Shown here one piece after another: positions 17,996 to 25,773 of a stretch of 36,699 nt of DNA; positions within the stretch are counted from its first letter, which is position 1; each line of letters begins with the position of its first letter. The DNA is from Oscillospiraceae bacterium (GTDB taxonomy: Bacteria > Bacillota > Clostridia > Oscillospirales > Oscillospiraceae), in NCBI GenBank assembly GCA_020860205.1, contig JAJBUU010000040.1:1-36699 (forward strand), written 5' to 3'. The notes under the pieces are model-generated. The model ran no database searches, was not told the origin of the DNA, and worked only from the letters and a program-made list of their open reading frames with translations. The position numbers were made by a program, and so were the translations under genes.

Positions 17996-19375
17996 ATGTC
18001 GATTCGAGTGACCGGCGCGGTGGCGCTTTGTAAGCTGCTGCAAGCCGCGGCACGGCTGCTGCACCGCGGCGGAACGGCCTCGCCGGGACGGGTGGCGCTG
18101 AAGCTCTGCCCGGAGCTGCCGGGGGTGCTGGCGCGTGGCATGGAAATCCTGGTTATCACCGGTACCAATGGCAAGACCACCAGCGCGCATATTGCGGAGC
18201 AGGCCTTTCAGAACGCGGGGCTGGACTGCGTGGCCAACCGCAGCGGCGCGAACCTGCTCAGCGGCATCACGACGGAGCTGGCGCACAACGCCACGCTGCT
18301 GGGGCGCTGCAGGAAGAAATACGCGGTGATCGAGTGCGACGAAGCGGCGGCGCGCACCGCGCTGGGCTATCTCAGGCCGAAGGTCGTGCTGGTGACAAAC
18401 CTGTTCCGCGACCAGCTTGACCGCTATGGCGAGGTGACACACACGCTGGAGAACATCCGCGAAGGGCTGAAAAAAGCGCCGGAGGCGGTGCTGTGCCTGA
18501 ACGCGGACTGTTCGCTGACCAGCTCGCTGGCGGGCGACCTGCCCAACCGCACGGTGTTTTACGGCGTTGACCGCAGCGCAGCGGACCCGGATGCGAGACC
18601 GCCGCTGCTCTCCGACGCATCCCGCTGCATCCGCTGCAAGGCGGAATATCATTATGACTATGTGACTTATGGACATCTGGGCGGCTTCCGCTGCCCGCAC
18701 TGTGGTTATGCGCGGCGCGAAGCGGAGGTTGCCGTTACCAAAATCGACGCGCTGGACATGGATTCCAGCGAAGTGGAAATGCGGATTTACGGCGCGGCGC
18801 GGAAGCTCCATGTCAATCTGCCCGCGATGTACAACATCTATAATGCCGCCGGTGCGGTGGCCGCCATCACGCAGATGGGGCTTTCTGCCGCGCAGGCGGC
18901 GGAAGCCATCGGCACGTTCCACTGCGGCTTTGGCCGCATGGAGCGCTTTGCGCTTGGCGCGGCAGGCGCGCGGGTGATGCTGGTGAAAAACCCGGCGGGC
19001 TGCGACCAGGTGCTGGAATTTCTCGCCGCAGTCTCCGGGCCGCTGGAGCTGGCGGTGCTGCTGAACGACCACGATGCGGACGGTACAGATATTTCGTGGA
19101 TATGGGACGCGGACTTCGAGCGTCTGACGGCGCTGGGGACGCGGCTGCGGCGCGTCTATGTTTCCGGGACACGCGCGGCAGACCTGTATCTGCGGCTGAA
19201 ATACGCCGGGCTGCCGCAGGATACGCTTTGCATCGAGCGCGACTATGCTGCGCTGACCGAACGGCTGGCAGCGGCGGAGGTCCCGGTCTTTGTCATGCCG
19301 ACCTATACGGCGCTGATGGAGTTCCGCCCGCTGCTGGTACATCGCTGCGGCGGCGGCGAATTTTGGGAGGGCTGA
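17996..19375 (+). CDS. murT: MurT, lipid II isoglutaminyl synthase ligase subunit
   Basis: With GatD, MurT amidates the alpha-carboxyl of D-Glu in the lipid II stem peptide to D-isoglutamine, at the cytoplasmic face of the membrane. The 459-residue Mur-ligase-like protein has the P-loop VITGTNGKTTSAH (K60-T61-T62) and NRSGANLLSGI. A four-cysteine zinc ribbon (CIRC, then CPHC about 20 residues later) is inserted in the central domain; this is diagnostic of MurT. The C-terminal half corresponds to the MurT/DUF1727 domain that contacts GatD. AGGAGG precedes the ATG. Four bases separate it from gatD, so the two are cotranscribed. Confidence 0.95.
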   Translation: MSIRVTGAVALCKLLQAAARLLHRGGTASPGRVALKLCPELPGVLARGMEILVITGTNGKTTSAHIAEQAFQNAGLDCVANRSGANLLSGITTELAHNATLLGRCRKKYAVIECDEAAARTALGYLRPKVVLVTNLFRDQLDRYGEVTHTLENIREGLKKAPEAVLCLNADCSLTSSLAGDLPNRTVFYGVDRSAADPDARPPLLSDASRCIRCKAEYHYDYVTYGHLGGFRCPHCGYARREAEVAVTKIDALDMDSSEVEMRIYGAARKLHVNLPAMYNIYNAAGAVAAITQMGLSAAQAAEAIGTFHCGFGRMERFALGAAGARVMLVKNPAGCDQVLEFLAAVSGPLELAVLLNDHDADGTDISWIWDADFERLTALGTRLRRVYVSGTRAADLYLRLKYAGLPQDTLCIERDYAALTERLAAAEVPVFVMPTYTALMEFRPLLVHRCGGGEFWEG

Positions 19376-19379
19376 GGAT

Positions 19380-20117
19380 ATGGAGCTAAACATCTGCCAC
19401 CTCTATCCGGATGTGCTGAACCTCTACGGAGATCGGGGCAACATCCTCTGCCTGCGCCGCCGGCTGGAGTGGCGCGGCATCGGCGTTTCCGTCACGGAGC
19501 TGCCCATCGGCGGCGAAACGGCGACGCTCACCGGCGCGGATCTGATTTTTATCGGCGGCGGGCAGGACTTTGAGCAGGAGGCGCTGCTGGATGACCTGCA
19601 CCGTGGCCGCGATGCTGCGCTGCGCGCTGCGATAGAGGACGGCGTGACGGTGCTGGCCATTTGCGGCGGCTACCAAATGCTGGGCAACTACTATGAAACG
19701 CATGACGGCGTGCGCTGTGACTTCATCGGCGCGCTGAACCTGCACACCGTCGGCGGCAAAGACCGGATGATCGGAAACTATCTGTTCCGCTGCGGCGCGG
19801 AGAGCGGAGGCGGTACGGTCGTCGGGTTTGAGAACCACAGTGGACGCACCTATCTTGGCACCGGCGTGCAGCCGCTTGGAACGGTGCTCCGCGGCTTTGG
19901 CAACAACGGCGAGGATGGTACGGAGGGCGCGCGGTTCCGCAACGTCTTTGGCACTTACAGTCACGGACCGCTGCTGCCGAAAAATCCCGTGCTCTGCGAC
20001 GTGATCCTGCAAACGGCGCTTGCGCGCAAATACGGCGCGGCGGAGCTGTCTCCGCTGGACGATGCGGCGGAGGCGGAGGCGCATGACGAGATGGCCGCGC
20101 GCCTGCTGGCGAAATGA
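19380..20117 (+). CDS. gatD: GatD, lipid II isoglutaminyl synthase glutaminase subunit
   Basis: Class I glutamine amidotransferase that releases ammonia from glutamine and passes it to MurT. The 245-residue protein opens with ICHLYPDVLNLYGDRGN, typical of GatD/CobQ-like glutaminases. The nucleophile is Cys95 in LAICGGYQMLG, and the catalytic His is probably the one in GTYSHGPLLPKNP. The start lies 4 bases after murT with GAGG inside the murT end. Its stop overlaps the ATG of the PAP2 gene (ATGA), suggesting coupled translation of three cell-envelope genes. Confidence 0.95.
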   Translation: MELNICHLYPDVLNLYGDRGNILCLRRRLEWRGIGVSVTELPIGGETATLTGADLIFIGGGQDFEQEALLDDLHRGRDAALRAAIEDGVTVLAICGGYQMLGNYYETHDGVRCDFIGALNLHTVGGKDRMIGNYLFRCGAESGGGTVVGFENHSGRTYLGTGVQPLGTVLRGFGNNGEDGTEGARFRNVFGTYSHGPLLPKNPVLCDVILQTALARKYGAAELSPLDDAAEAEAHDEMAARLLAK

Positions 20118-20713
20118 GCGCGGCGGCGCTTTGGCTGGACGGTACGTTCCATGCATTCGACTATGCCGTTCTTGCGTGGTTCCATGCGCTTGCGGCGCGC
20201 TTTGGCAGCGTGTTGACACCGCTGGCGAACGGGATCAGCCTGACCGGACGGAACGGTCTGCTCTTCATCGCCATCGGACTGGCGCTGCTCTGTTTCCGGC
20301 GCACCCGGCGCACGGGCGTTTGCGCGCTTTTGGCGCTGGGGCTGGGCGCGCTCTTTGTCAATCTGCTGCTCAAGCCGCTGGTCGCACGCACACGCCCGTG
20401 GGAGGCGTCCGAGCTGCTGCGCCAGTGGTGGCTCTGCACGGGGGCGGCTGTGGAAACGGACTTTTCCTTTCCCTCCGGCCATGTAAACGCCGCCGCCGCA
20501 TTCAGCACCGCCGTGACGCTGGAGGGCAGAAAGCTGCGCGGCGTTCTGCCCGCCGCGCTCTATGTGCTGCTGATGTGCGCCAGCCGCTGCTATCTGACCG
20601 TCCATTACCCGTCGGATGTGCTGGCCGGTCTGCTCTGCGGCCTGCTGGCCGGCGCGCTCGCCTTCCTGCTTGTCCGTGCCTTTGCGCGGCGGACTGGAAA
20701 TCATTGCATTTGA
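20114..20713 (+). CDS. PAP2-family membrane phosphatase, probable undecaprenyl-diphosphatase
   Basis: A 199-residue polytopic protein with the three PAP2 signature blocks: KPLVARTRP, PSGH (in FSFPSGHVNAAAAF) and SRCYLTVHYPSD, supplying the catalytic Lys/Arg, His and His/Asp. About five to six hydrophobic segments are apparent. Small PAP2 proteins of this type (BcrC/YbjG class) recycle undecaprenyl diphosphate on the outer face of the membrane, and coupling to murT-gatD fits a role in lipid II metabolism. Phosphatidylglycerophosphate phosphatase is an alternative. The promoter of the downstream cysteine-rich peptide overlaps its stop codon. Confidence 0.88.
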   Translation: MSAAALWLDGTFHAFDYAVLAWFHALAARFGSVLTPLANGISLTGRNGLLFIAIGLALLCFRRTRRTGVCALLALGLGALFVNLLLKPLVARTRPWEASELLRQWWLCTGAAVETDFSFPSGHVNAAAAFSTAVTLEGRKLRGVLPAALYVLLMCASRCYLTVHYPSDVLAGLLCGLLAGALAFLLVRAFARRTGNHCI

Positions 20714-20738
20714 AAACGCACGGGGAATCTGCTATGAT
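20710..20738 (+). promoter_or_regulatory. Predicted sigma-A promoter of the cysteine-rich peptide gene
   Basis: TTGAAA (20710-20715), 17-base spacer, TATGAT (20733-20738), beginning within the PAP2 stop codon. Confidence 0.75.
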
Positions 20739-20849
20739 AGAAACGCTTCCGGAAAGCAAAAATCCAGGGGCGGCGTCGCATCAATGTCGGCGGTCATTCG
20801 CGCCGATTCGTGCGATAAAGCCCGAAACAACGGGGGAGGTTTTTCAATT

Positions 20850-20921
20850 ATGTGCTTTTTCAATTTTGATTGCAGCAGCCTTTTGCAGATGCTCTGCCAG
20901 CTCTGCGGCTTTGGCTGCTGA
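20850..20921 (+). CDS. 23-residue cysteine-rich peptide, unknown function
   Basis: A short ORF of 23 codons plus stop, preceded by a strong ribosome site (GGGGGAGG with about 9 bases to the ATG). It begins MCFFNFDC and ends LCGFGC. Cysteines are at 2, 8, 16, 19 and 23, with leucines and phenylalanines between. The gene has its own promoter 112 bases upstream and an excellent terminator 63 bases after the stop, so the transcript of about 280 bases carries nothing else. The peptide has no recognisable signal peptide and no family I can name. It could bind metal, be a toxin-like or signalling peptide, or be a leader within a regulatory RNA. No modification enzyme gene is adjacent. Confidence 0.6.
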   Translation: MCFFNFDCSSLLQMLCQLCGFGC

Positions 20922-20983
20922 ACGCCGCGTGATATTCCGCGGGTGACCGCCGTTTCATAGCGTAGCAAACGAAAAATTTTTCT

Positions 20984-21024
20984 GCTTCCAGCAGCGCACC
21001 GAGGAGCTGCTGGAAGCCTTTTTT
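20984..21024 (+). terminator. Intrinsic terminator after the cysteine-rich peptide gene
   Basis: GCTTCCAGCAGC (20984-20995) pairs perfectly with GCTGCTGGAAGC (21006-21017), followed by C and T6. Confidence 0.92.
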
Positions 21025-21120
21025 CTGCCCCGGCGTTTTGCAGGATATTGTGTGCGCGGCGGAAAAATTTACGGTTTCCTGCGGAAATCTGGGAGCTTTT
21101 GGCGGGTTTTCGCCCAAAGA

Positions 21121-21149
21121 TTGACATGAAAACCGAATTGTGATACAAT
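21121..21149 (+). promoter_or_regulatory. Strong predicted sigma-A promoter
   Basis: TTGACA (21121-21126), 17-base spacer, TACAAT (21144-21149), upstream of the 96-residue protein at 21276. Confidence 0.85.
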
Positions 21150-21275
21150 TTTGTTGCATTTTTGTTTATGATAGAGTCAACAAGGGTAGCATCGGGTCAT
21201 TCCACAGGACGCCGCTGCGCTATGGTGTATCGCGCGGTGCTGCCCGAAAATATGAATGGACAGGAGGGATCTGCT

Positions 21276-21566
21276 TTGGCGGGAAAAACTGCCGTGCTGA
21301 CATACAAGGGGCATCCGCTCCGCAGGAAAGATAACCTGATTTATTTTGGCAGTATGTCGGATAAATACATCGTCATGCTCCAGGTGATGGACACGAAAAA
21401 GGTCAGGGACATGGACATGGCGACCAGAGTTTCCGTACAGCTCCAGTTGACAGACCCGGAGGTTCGGAGCCGGGATCGCGTGGTCAAGCGCGCAGAGAAG
21501 GAGAGCCTTTATCGCGCCATCGACGTTGGCGCGATCTGGCTGGAACGGGCGCTGGCGCAAACCTGA
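21276..21566 (+). CDS. Conserved small protein, unknown function
   Basis: A 96-residue basic protein. I choose the TTG at 21276 because AGGAGG lies 8 bases upstream and the protein then begins MAGKTAVLTYKGHPLRRKD; the longer ATG reading from 21162 lacks a site and overlaps the promoter. The sequence continues IYFGSMSDKYIVML and VSVQLQLTDPEVRSRDRVVKR. There is no signal peptide or membrane segment, so it is cytoplasmic. It resembles short hypothetical proteins of Clostridia, but I cannot name a Pfam family or function. A strong promoter suggests substantial expression. It precedes the NlpC/P60 gene; a hairpin, GGAGGGCG-GCGA-CGCCCTCC, lies just after its stop. Confidence 0.75.
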   Translation: MAGKTAVLTYKGHPLRRKDNLIYFGSMSDKYIVMLQVMDTKKVRDMDMATRVSVQLQLTDPEVRSRDRVVKRAEKESLYRAIDVGAIWLERALAQT

Positions 21567-21658
21567 GCCGGAGGGCGGCGACGCCCTCCCGTATATACCA
21601 GAGGCGGCGGCGCGCATTGAGCGCTGCGGAGCCGCCGAAAGAACTTCCGAGGTAACAA

Positions 21659-22573
21659 ATGAGATTCAAATATTTCCGACGCACGGCGACCTTCGTTTTG
21701 GCGGCGGTCACGCTGGTCATGCCCACGCTTGCCGTCACCATCGGCGGCGCAACGGTGAACACAAACGATACGGGACTGGTTCTGCGCACCGAACCGTCCA
21801 CAGCAGGCTCCGCCCTGCTGGAGATACCAAACGGCGCGTTCGTCCTTGTGGAAGATACGCTGAACGGCTGGTACAAGGTCAGCTACGATGGTTTTGACGG
21901 CTATGTGGCTTCGGACTACGTCCGTTTTTCCGAAACGCAGGACGGTACATACAGTTACAGCGCATCCACAACGGGAACGGACGTGAATCTGCGCAGCGCC
22001 GCCTCCACGAACGCGGGGATCGTCAAATGCCTTTCCGAACGCGGCACGGAGCTGACGGTAACGGGCGTTTGCGGCAGTTGGCTGAAGGTGACGGACGAAA
22101 GCGGCGTCAGCGGCTATATCCGCAGCGACTATGTGAACTATGACTATGACGAAACGCACACCGAGACGGCGACGGAGGCGGAAACCAACGGCGCGGCACT
22201 CGTTTCCACCGCCAGAGAATATATCGGCTATAGCTATACCTACGGCGGGATGAGCCCCTCGACAGGCTTTGACTGCTCCGGCTTTGTCAAGTACATATAT
22301 GGGCTTTACGGCTATTCGCTGGAGCGCACGGCGCAGAACATCTATAACACAAACGGCGCCGCCGTCAGCAAGGACGAGCTGCAAGCCGGGGATTTGCTTT
22401 TCTTTGGCTATGGCAGCGATTCCATCACCCATGTCGGCATCTATGTCGGCGCCATCGACGGCAAGCGGATGATGGTACACGCCAGCACTTATGGCGTCGG
22501 CGTGGTTCTCTCCGAAATAGACGGAAGCTACTACAGCGGAATGTATGTCGGCGCAAAGCGCGTCCTTAGCTGA
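21659..22573 (+). CDS. Secreted SH3b-SH3b-NlpC/P60 peptidoglycan endopeptidase
   Basis: A cell-wall hydrolase cleaving stem peptides (typically D-gamma-Glu-diamino acid bonds). The 304 residues begin with a basic n-region and hydrophobic core (residues 10-26, about TAT/TLA cleavage), so it is exported. Two bacterial SH3 domains follow (about 35-92 and 104-162), each with LR-x-x-x-S/T and GYV/I-x-S-DYV motifs that bind the wall. After a Thr/Glu-rich linker comes NlpC/P60, with catalytic Cys206 in FDCSGFV, His258 in ITHVGIY and His274 in VHAST. GAGG precedes the ATG. It may share the promoter at 21121. Confidence 0.93.
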   Translation: MRFKYFRRTATFVLAAVTLVMPTLAVTIGGATVNTNDTGLVLRTEPSTAGSALLEIPNGAFVLVEDTLNGWYKVSYDGFDGYVASDYVRFSETQDGTYSYSASTTGTDVNLRSAASTNAGIVKCLSERGTELTVTGVCGSWLKVTDESGVSGYIRSDYVNYDYDETHTETATEAETNGAALVSTAREYIGYSYTYGGMSPSTGFDCSGFVKYIYGLYGYSLERTAQNIYNTNGAAVSKDELQAGDLLFFGYGSDSITHVGIYVGAIDGKRMMVHASTYGVGVVLSEIDGSYYSGMYVGAKRVLS

Positions 22574-22631
22574 CATTTTTTTTGCAGACCGCTGGAGGCA
22601 AAACCCGGTATATGGTATATATCGAATACAG

Positions 22632-22685
22632 ACCGCACAGGGGCGGATCGCAGAACAAAAGCTCTGCGGTCCGCCCCTGTGCGGT
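22632..22685. terminator. Long hairpin between convergent genes, probable bidirectional terminator
   Basis: CCGCACAGGGGCGGA pairs with TCCGCCCCTGTGCGG, continued by CGCAGA/TCTGCG, giving more than 20 bp with one mismatch. T-tracts are weak on both sides. It lies between the NlpC/P60 gene and mobB. Confidence 0.65.
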
Positions 22686-22711
22686 TTGCATTGGTCGTAG
22701 TTGTATATGGT

Positions 22712-23203
22712 TTACTGCGCCGCGTCGGCGATCAGACCCAGCAGGAAGTCGGCCATCGGCGCGGGGTCGTTCAGCGGGAATACAGGGGTGTCCCCGGCAT
22801 TCAGCGGCACATCGCTGACAGCGGCGATGCAGTCCTGCGGGTCCAGCTTCAGCCCCTTGCCGGACGCGGCGCGATAGAGGACGATGGCGTTTTTGGCCTC
22901 CGTGTGCCACCCTTCGACCAAAATCAAATCCACATCGCGCATCTGTGCAAGGATGTCCTTGAGCGACGTTGGACGATATGCCATCACGGCACATTTTTCT
23001 CCGTCCGCCACCGCCACCAGATCCGCCCCGGCGTGGGCAAAGCGCCAGCTGTCCTTGCCCTCCCGGTCGATTTCAAAGCCGTGTGCGTCATGCTTGACCA
23101 CGCCGACGCGCGCGCCGCGCGCCTTCAGCGCCGAAATCAGGCTTTCCAGATAGGTGGTCTTTCCCGTGTTGGAATAGGCGATAAAGCTGAAATATGGGAT
23201 CAT
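22712..23203 (-). CDS. mobB: Molybdopterin-guanine dinucleotide biosynthesis protein MobB
   Basis: MobB is a small GTP-binding P-loop protein that assists MobA in attaching GMP to molybdopterin, giving the bis-MGD cofactor of DMSO-reductase-family enzymes. The 163-residue sequence has Walker A AYSNTGKTTYLE (residues 9-20; the usual first Gly is Ala), VGVVKHDAHGFEID and the Walker B region VDLILVEGWHTEAKNAIVLYR, all typical of MobB. GGAGG lies 10 bases before the ATG at 23203. It has its own promoter at 23259-23287. No other cofactor gene is adjacent, but a molybdoenzyme lies about 5 kb away at 27817. Confidence 0.92.
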   Translation of the reverse strand: MIPYFSFIAYSNTGKTTYLESLISALKARGARVGVVKHDAHGFEIDREGKDSWRFAHAGADLVAVADGEKCAVMAYRPTSLKDILAQMRDVDLILVEGWHTEAKNAIVLYRAASGKGLKLDPQDCIAAVSDVPLNAGDTPVFPLNDPAPMADFLLGLIADAAQ

Positions 23204-23258
23204 TCGTCTGTGTCCTCCGTCTGCACTGCGTTTTTTGCACTGCCCTTGCGCTGTCATT

Positions 23259-23287
23259 ATTATATCGGAGTTTCCGCCAAACCGCAA
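23259..23287 (-). promoter_or_regulatory. Predicted sigma-A promoter of mobB
   Basis: Minus strand TTGCGG (23287-23282), 17-base spacer, TATAAT (23264-23259). Confidence 0.7.
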
Positions 23288-23336
23288 GAGCGACTTCCGT
23301 TCGCCCTGGTAAATGATATAGTTCCAGTCCAAAAAC

Positions 23337-23374
23337 AAAAATCGGATGGGCGATGTTGCCCGTCCGATTTTTTT
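23337..23374. terminator. Intrinsic terminator of asnS
   Basis: ATCGGATGGGC pairs with GCCCGTCCGAT (one mismatch) with T-rich flanks on both strands. It lies directly after the asnS stop, between it and mobB. Confidence 0.88.
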
Positions 23375-23378
23375 CGGT

Positions 23379-24773
23379 TCAAAATTCCGCGTTCCCCACG
23401 GTGCGCGGGTGCAGTTCCACATCCCGGATGTTGCTCACGCCGGTGAGGTACATGACCATGCGCTCAAAGCCAAGTCCAAATCCGGCATGGCGGCAGGAGC
23501 CATAGCGCCGCAGGTCAAGATACCACCAGTAGTCCGACTCTTTCAGCCCCAGCTCGGCCATGCGCGCCGTGAGTATCTCCAGCCGCTCCTCGCGCTGCGA
23601 GCCGCCGATGATCTCCCCGATGCCGGGTACCAGGCAGTCCGCCGCCGCGACGGTTTTGCCATCGTCGTTCAGGCGCATATAAAACGCCTTGATTTCCTTC
23701 GGGTAATCCGTGACGAATACGGGGCGGCCAAAAATCTCCTCCGTGAGATAGCGTTCATGCTCGGTTTGCAGGTCGATGCCCCACTCCACAGGATACTCGA
23801 ACGCATGTCCGCTCTCCTGCAACAGACGCACCGCTTCGGTATAGGTGACGCGCCCGAAGTCCGCCGCCGCGACATGGTGCAGCCGCTCCAGCAGACCCTT
23901 ATCCACAAACCGGCTGAAAAACTCCATTTCCTGCGGGCAGCGTTCCAGCGTGCGGGTGATGATAAACTTGACCATCGCCTCCATGCACTCCAAATCGTCG
24001 TCCAAATCGGCAAACGCCATCTCCGGCTCGATCATCCAAAATTCCGCGGCGTGGCGCTGGGTATTGGAGTTTTCCGCGCGGAACGTGGGGCCAAAGGTAT
24101 AAACGTCGCCAAAGGCCATTGCAAAGTTCTCCGCGTTGAGCTGTCCGGAAACGGTCAGGTTCGTGCTTTTGCCAAAGAAATCCTGGCTGTAGTCCACCGC
24201 GCCGTCTGGCGTGCGCGGCGGGTTTGCGGGGTCGATCGTGGTCACGCGGAACATCTCTCCCGCGCCCTCGCAGTCGCTGCCGGTGATGATGGGGGTGTGG
24301 ATGTATACAAACCCGCGACTCTGGAAAAACTCATGCACCGCCTGCGCCGCCACAGAGCGGACGCGAAATACCGCGGAAAACAGGTTGGTGCGTGGTCTCA
24401 GGTGCTGGATGGTGCGCAGATACTCCACGGTATGCCGCTTTTTTTGCAGCGGATAGTCCGGCGCGGAAACGCCCTCCACTGCAATGTGCTCCGCCTTCAG
24501 CTCAAAGGGCTGCGGCGCGTCCGGCGTCAGCGTCAGGACGCCGGTGGCAACCAGCGCCGCGCCGACGTTTTGTCCCGCGATCTCGTCATAGTTCTCCAGC
24601 GTATCGCGTCCCATCACGATTTGCAGCGATTTGAAGCTGCTTCCGTCGTTCAGCTCGATAAAGCCGAAATTTTTCATATCCCGAATCGTGCGGACCCAGC
24701 CGCAAACCGTCAGCCGCTGTCCGTCAAACGCCGCCGTATCCGAAAAAATGCCGGAAATTTTCTGATGCTGCAT
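23379..24773 (-). CDS. asnS: Asparaginyl-tRNA synthetase
   Basis: Class IIb synthetase charging tRNA-Asn with asparagine. The 464 residues comprise the N-terminal OB-fold anticodon domain ([23 protein letters not shown]), motif 2 ([25 protein letters not shown]) and motif 3 ([15 protein letters not shown]). The start at 24773 (MQHQKISGI) has AAGGAG about 12 bases upstream. A promoter lies at 24865-24893 and a terminator at 23337. Like GlnRS above, it spares the cell tRNA-dependent amidation. No T-box leader was recognised in the 90-base 5' region. Confidence 0.97.
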   Translation of the reverse strand: MQHQKISGIFSDTAAFDGQRLTVCGWVRTIRDMKNFGFIELNDGSSFKSLQIVMGRDTLENYDEIAGQNVGAALVATGVLTLTPDAPQPFELKAEHIAVEGVSAPDYPLQKKRHTVEYLRTIQHLRPRTNLFSAVFRVRSVAAQAVHEFFQSRGFVYIHTPIITGSDCEGAGEMFRVTTIDPANPPRTPDGAVDYSQDFFGKSTNLTVSGQLNAENFAMAFGDVYTFGPTFRAENSNTQRHAAEFWMIEPEMAFADLDDDLECMEAMVKFIITRTLERCPQEMEFFSRFVDKGLLERLHHVAAADFGRVTYTEAVRLLQESGHAFEYPVEWGIDLQTEHERYLTEEIFGRPVFVTDYPKEIKAFYMRLNDDGKTVAAADCLVPGIGEIIGGSQREERLEILTARMAELGLKESDYWWYLDLRRYGSCRHAGFGLGFERMVMYLTGVSNIRDVELHPRTVGNAEF

Positions 24774-24864
24774 GATGCTTTCTCGCTCCTTTTTCTCTCC
24801 GTGTCCTGCAAACGATTTGGAACCTCCGTATCCAGGACCGATAAATGCAGATTCCGATTCTGTC

Positions 24865-24893
24865 ATTATATGCGCTGCCGCCGGATTTTTCAA
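24865..24893 (-). promoter_or_regulatory. Predicted sigma-A promoter of asnS
   Basis: Minus strand TTGAAA (24893-24888), 17-base spacer, TATAAT (24870-24865). Confidence 0.75.
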
Positions 24894-24937
24894 TAGAAAT
24901 CTTTGCGTCAGACAGGATGACGGAGTTCACTCCAGGC

Positions 24938-25080
24938 ACAGGACAGGGTTTCACTTGCCAGAGACAGGTTTCGCTCCTGCGTGCGCGACCTGCTTTCCCG
25001 GCGCAGGGAATACCCACAGGGCATTTAGCAGGCAAAGGTACAGGAGGTTTCGTCGCTGCGACGATGACCTGCTTTCGCTG
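24938..25080 (+). repeat. Dispersed intergenic repeat, copy 2 (rearranged)
   Basis: Contains GCGACCTGCTTTCCC, GGGAATACCCACAGGGCAT, AGGCAAAGGTACAGGAGG and TTTCGTCGCTGCGACG in the same order as the reverse complement of copy 1. The TTATACCCGCAGRGCACT unit is shortened and the GGAGCGAAACCC part is displaced to the left side. No coding gene is supported in 24774-25244. Confidence 0.75.
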
Positions 25081-25201
25081 GGCGGCAAAGGCAAGGCTGT
25101 TGTCCGCAGCGTTTCCGGCCTGTCCCGCAAGGGACGCATTTTTGTCCGCGTGGCAAGATAGCGCGTCTGCCCATAATTATGGATTTTGCCGTGAATATGA
25201 C

Positions 25202-25231
25202 CGCCGCCGCAGGGGGATGCCCTGCGGCGGC
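25202..25231. terminator. Strong GC hairpin after the small DNA-binding gene
   Basis: GCCGCCGCAGGG pairs perfectly with CCCTGCGGCGGC across a 5-base loop. There is no T-tract. It lies 14 bases beyond the stop of the gene at 25245 and could end its transcript or stabilise the 3' end. Confidence 0.45.
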
Positions 25232-25244
25232 TTATTGCGCCGGA

Positions 25245-25472
25245 TCAATCCGTTGTGTCCTGCGGCGGCGTTGGTGCGCCGTCGGCCTGCTGCTGGTCGC
25301 GCGCCATCCGCTCCCGGCACGCCTGCATTATATAGGCTTGCAGGCTTTGACCGGCTGCTGCTGCTGCTGCGCGGACTTGTGCGGCATCGGCCTTGATCGG
25401 GCGCAGTTGGATCTGATCGCACTTGGCGTTATATCTATCATTGGCGCGGCGCTTACTCTCTGTCACTGGCAT
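25245..25472 (-). CDS. Small predicted DNA-binding protein (Arc/RHH-like), accessory element
   Basis: A 75-residue protein starting MPVTESKRRANDRYNAKCDQ, then IQLRPIKADAAQVRAAAAAAG and SLQAYIMQACRERM. A short beta strand followed by two helices fits a ribbon-helix-helix fold like Arc or small antitoxins, and similar proteins are common on clostridial integrative elements. The start is firm: GGGAGGTGATAATA immediately precedes the ATG. The C-terminal 18 residues are Gln/Pro/Asp-rich. Four TTTGCAC-type motifs crowd the upstream divergent promoter region, so autoregulation is plausible. No partner toxin is recognisable beside it. Function beyond DNA binding is unknown. Confidence 0.7.
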   Translation of the reverse strand: MPVTESKRRANDRYNAKCDQIQLRPIKADAAQVRAAAAAAGQSLQAYIMQACRERMARDQQQADGAPTPPQDTTD

Positions 25473-25502
25473 TATTATCACCTCCCGCACGAGATTGTAT
25501 AT

Positions 25503-25531
25503 ATTATACCTTTGACGGCAAAAACACTCAA
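25503..25531 (-). promoter_or_regulatory. Predicted promoter of the small DNA-binding gene
   Basis: Minus strand TTGAGT (25531-25526), 17-base spacer, TATAAT (25508-25503). Confidence 0.75.
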
Positions 25532-25532
25532 T

Positions 25533-25620
25533 AGTGCAAATTGGACAAATTGCACTCGCCATGTTTTGTGCAAAACAGAGAAGAAAAAAATTTGGCTTGA
25601 CATTTTTGCACTGGCGAGTG
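25533..25620. promoter_or_regulatory. Operator cluster between divergent promoters
   Basis: The motif TTTGCAC/GTGCAAA recurs at about 25533-25540, 25550-25556, 25568-25575 and 25606-25612. CACTCGCCA (25553-25561) is an inverted match to TGGCGAGTG (25612-25620). Such symmetry between two promoters is typical of autoregulated small DNA-binding proteins. Confidence 0.5.
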
Positions 25621-25626
25621 TATAAT
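25597..25626 (+). promoter_or_regulatory. Strong rightward promoter with no evident gene
   Basis: TTGACA (25597-25602), 18-base spacer, TATAAT (25621-25626). The region 25627-25760 that follows has no convincing ORF. It contains two CATAAGCCGAC units (near 25678 and 25697) and ends in a relic of the dispersed repeat (GGAGCGAAACCCTG, 25741-25754). Confidence 0.7.
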
Positions 25627-25773
25627 ATAGCCACAAAGCAAGAGACACACACCACAGCGGATGCACCTTGACAACCGCATAAGCCGACCGGGCGACATAA
25701 GCCGACGAGGGAAGCCACACAACGAGGGCGCGCAAGCGCCGGAGCGAAACCCTGTCCGTTCCAGGTTTTTTGC

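Noticed and set aside
17942-19393. 483-codon minus-strand ORF opposite murT
   Set aside because: An antisense shadow; murT has intact motifs and a ribosome site on the plus strand.
24774-24870. T-box leader for asnS (and likewise for glnS)
   Set aside because: The leaders are short and show no antiterminator-like T-box sequence.
23346-24896. 516-codon plus-strand ORF opposite asnS
   Set aside because: It mirrors asnS codon structure; its composition is Arg/Gln/His-rich as expected of antisense frames in GC-rich DNA.
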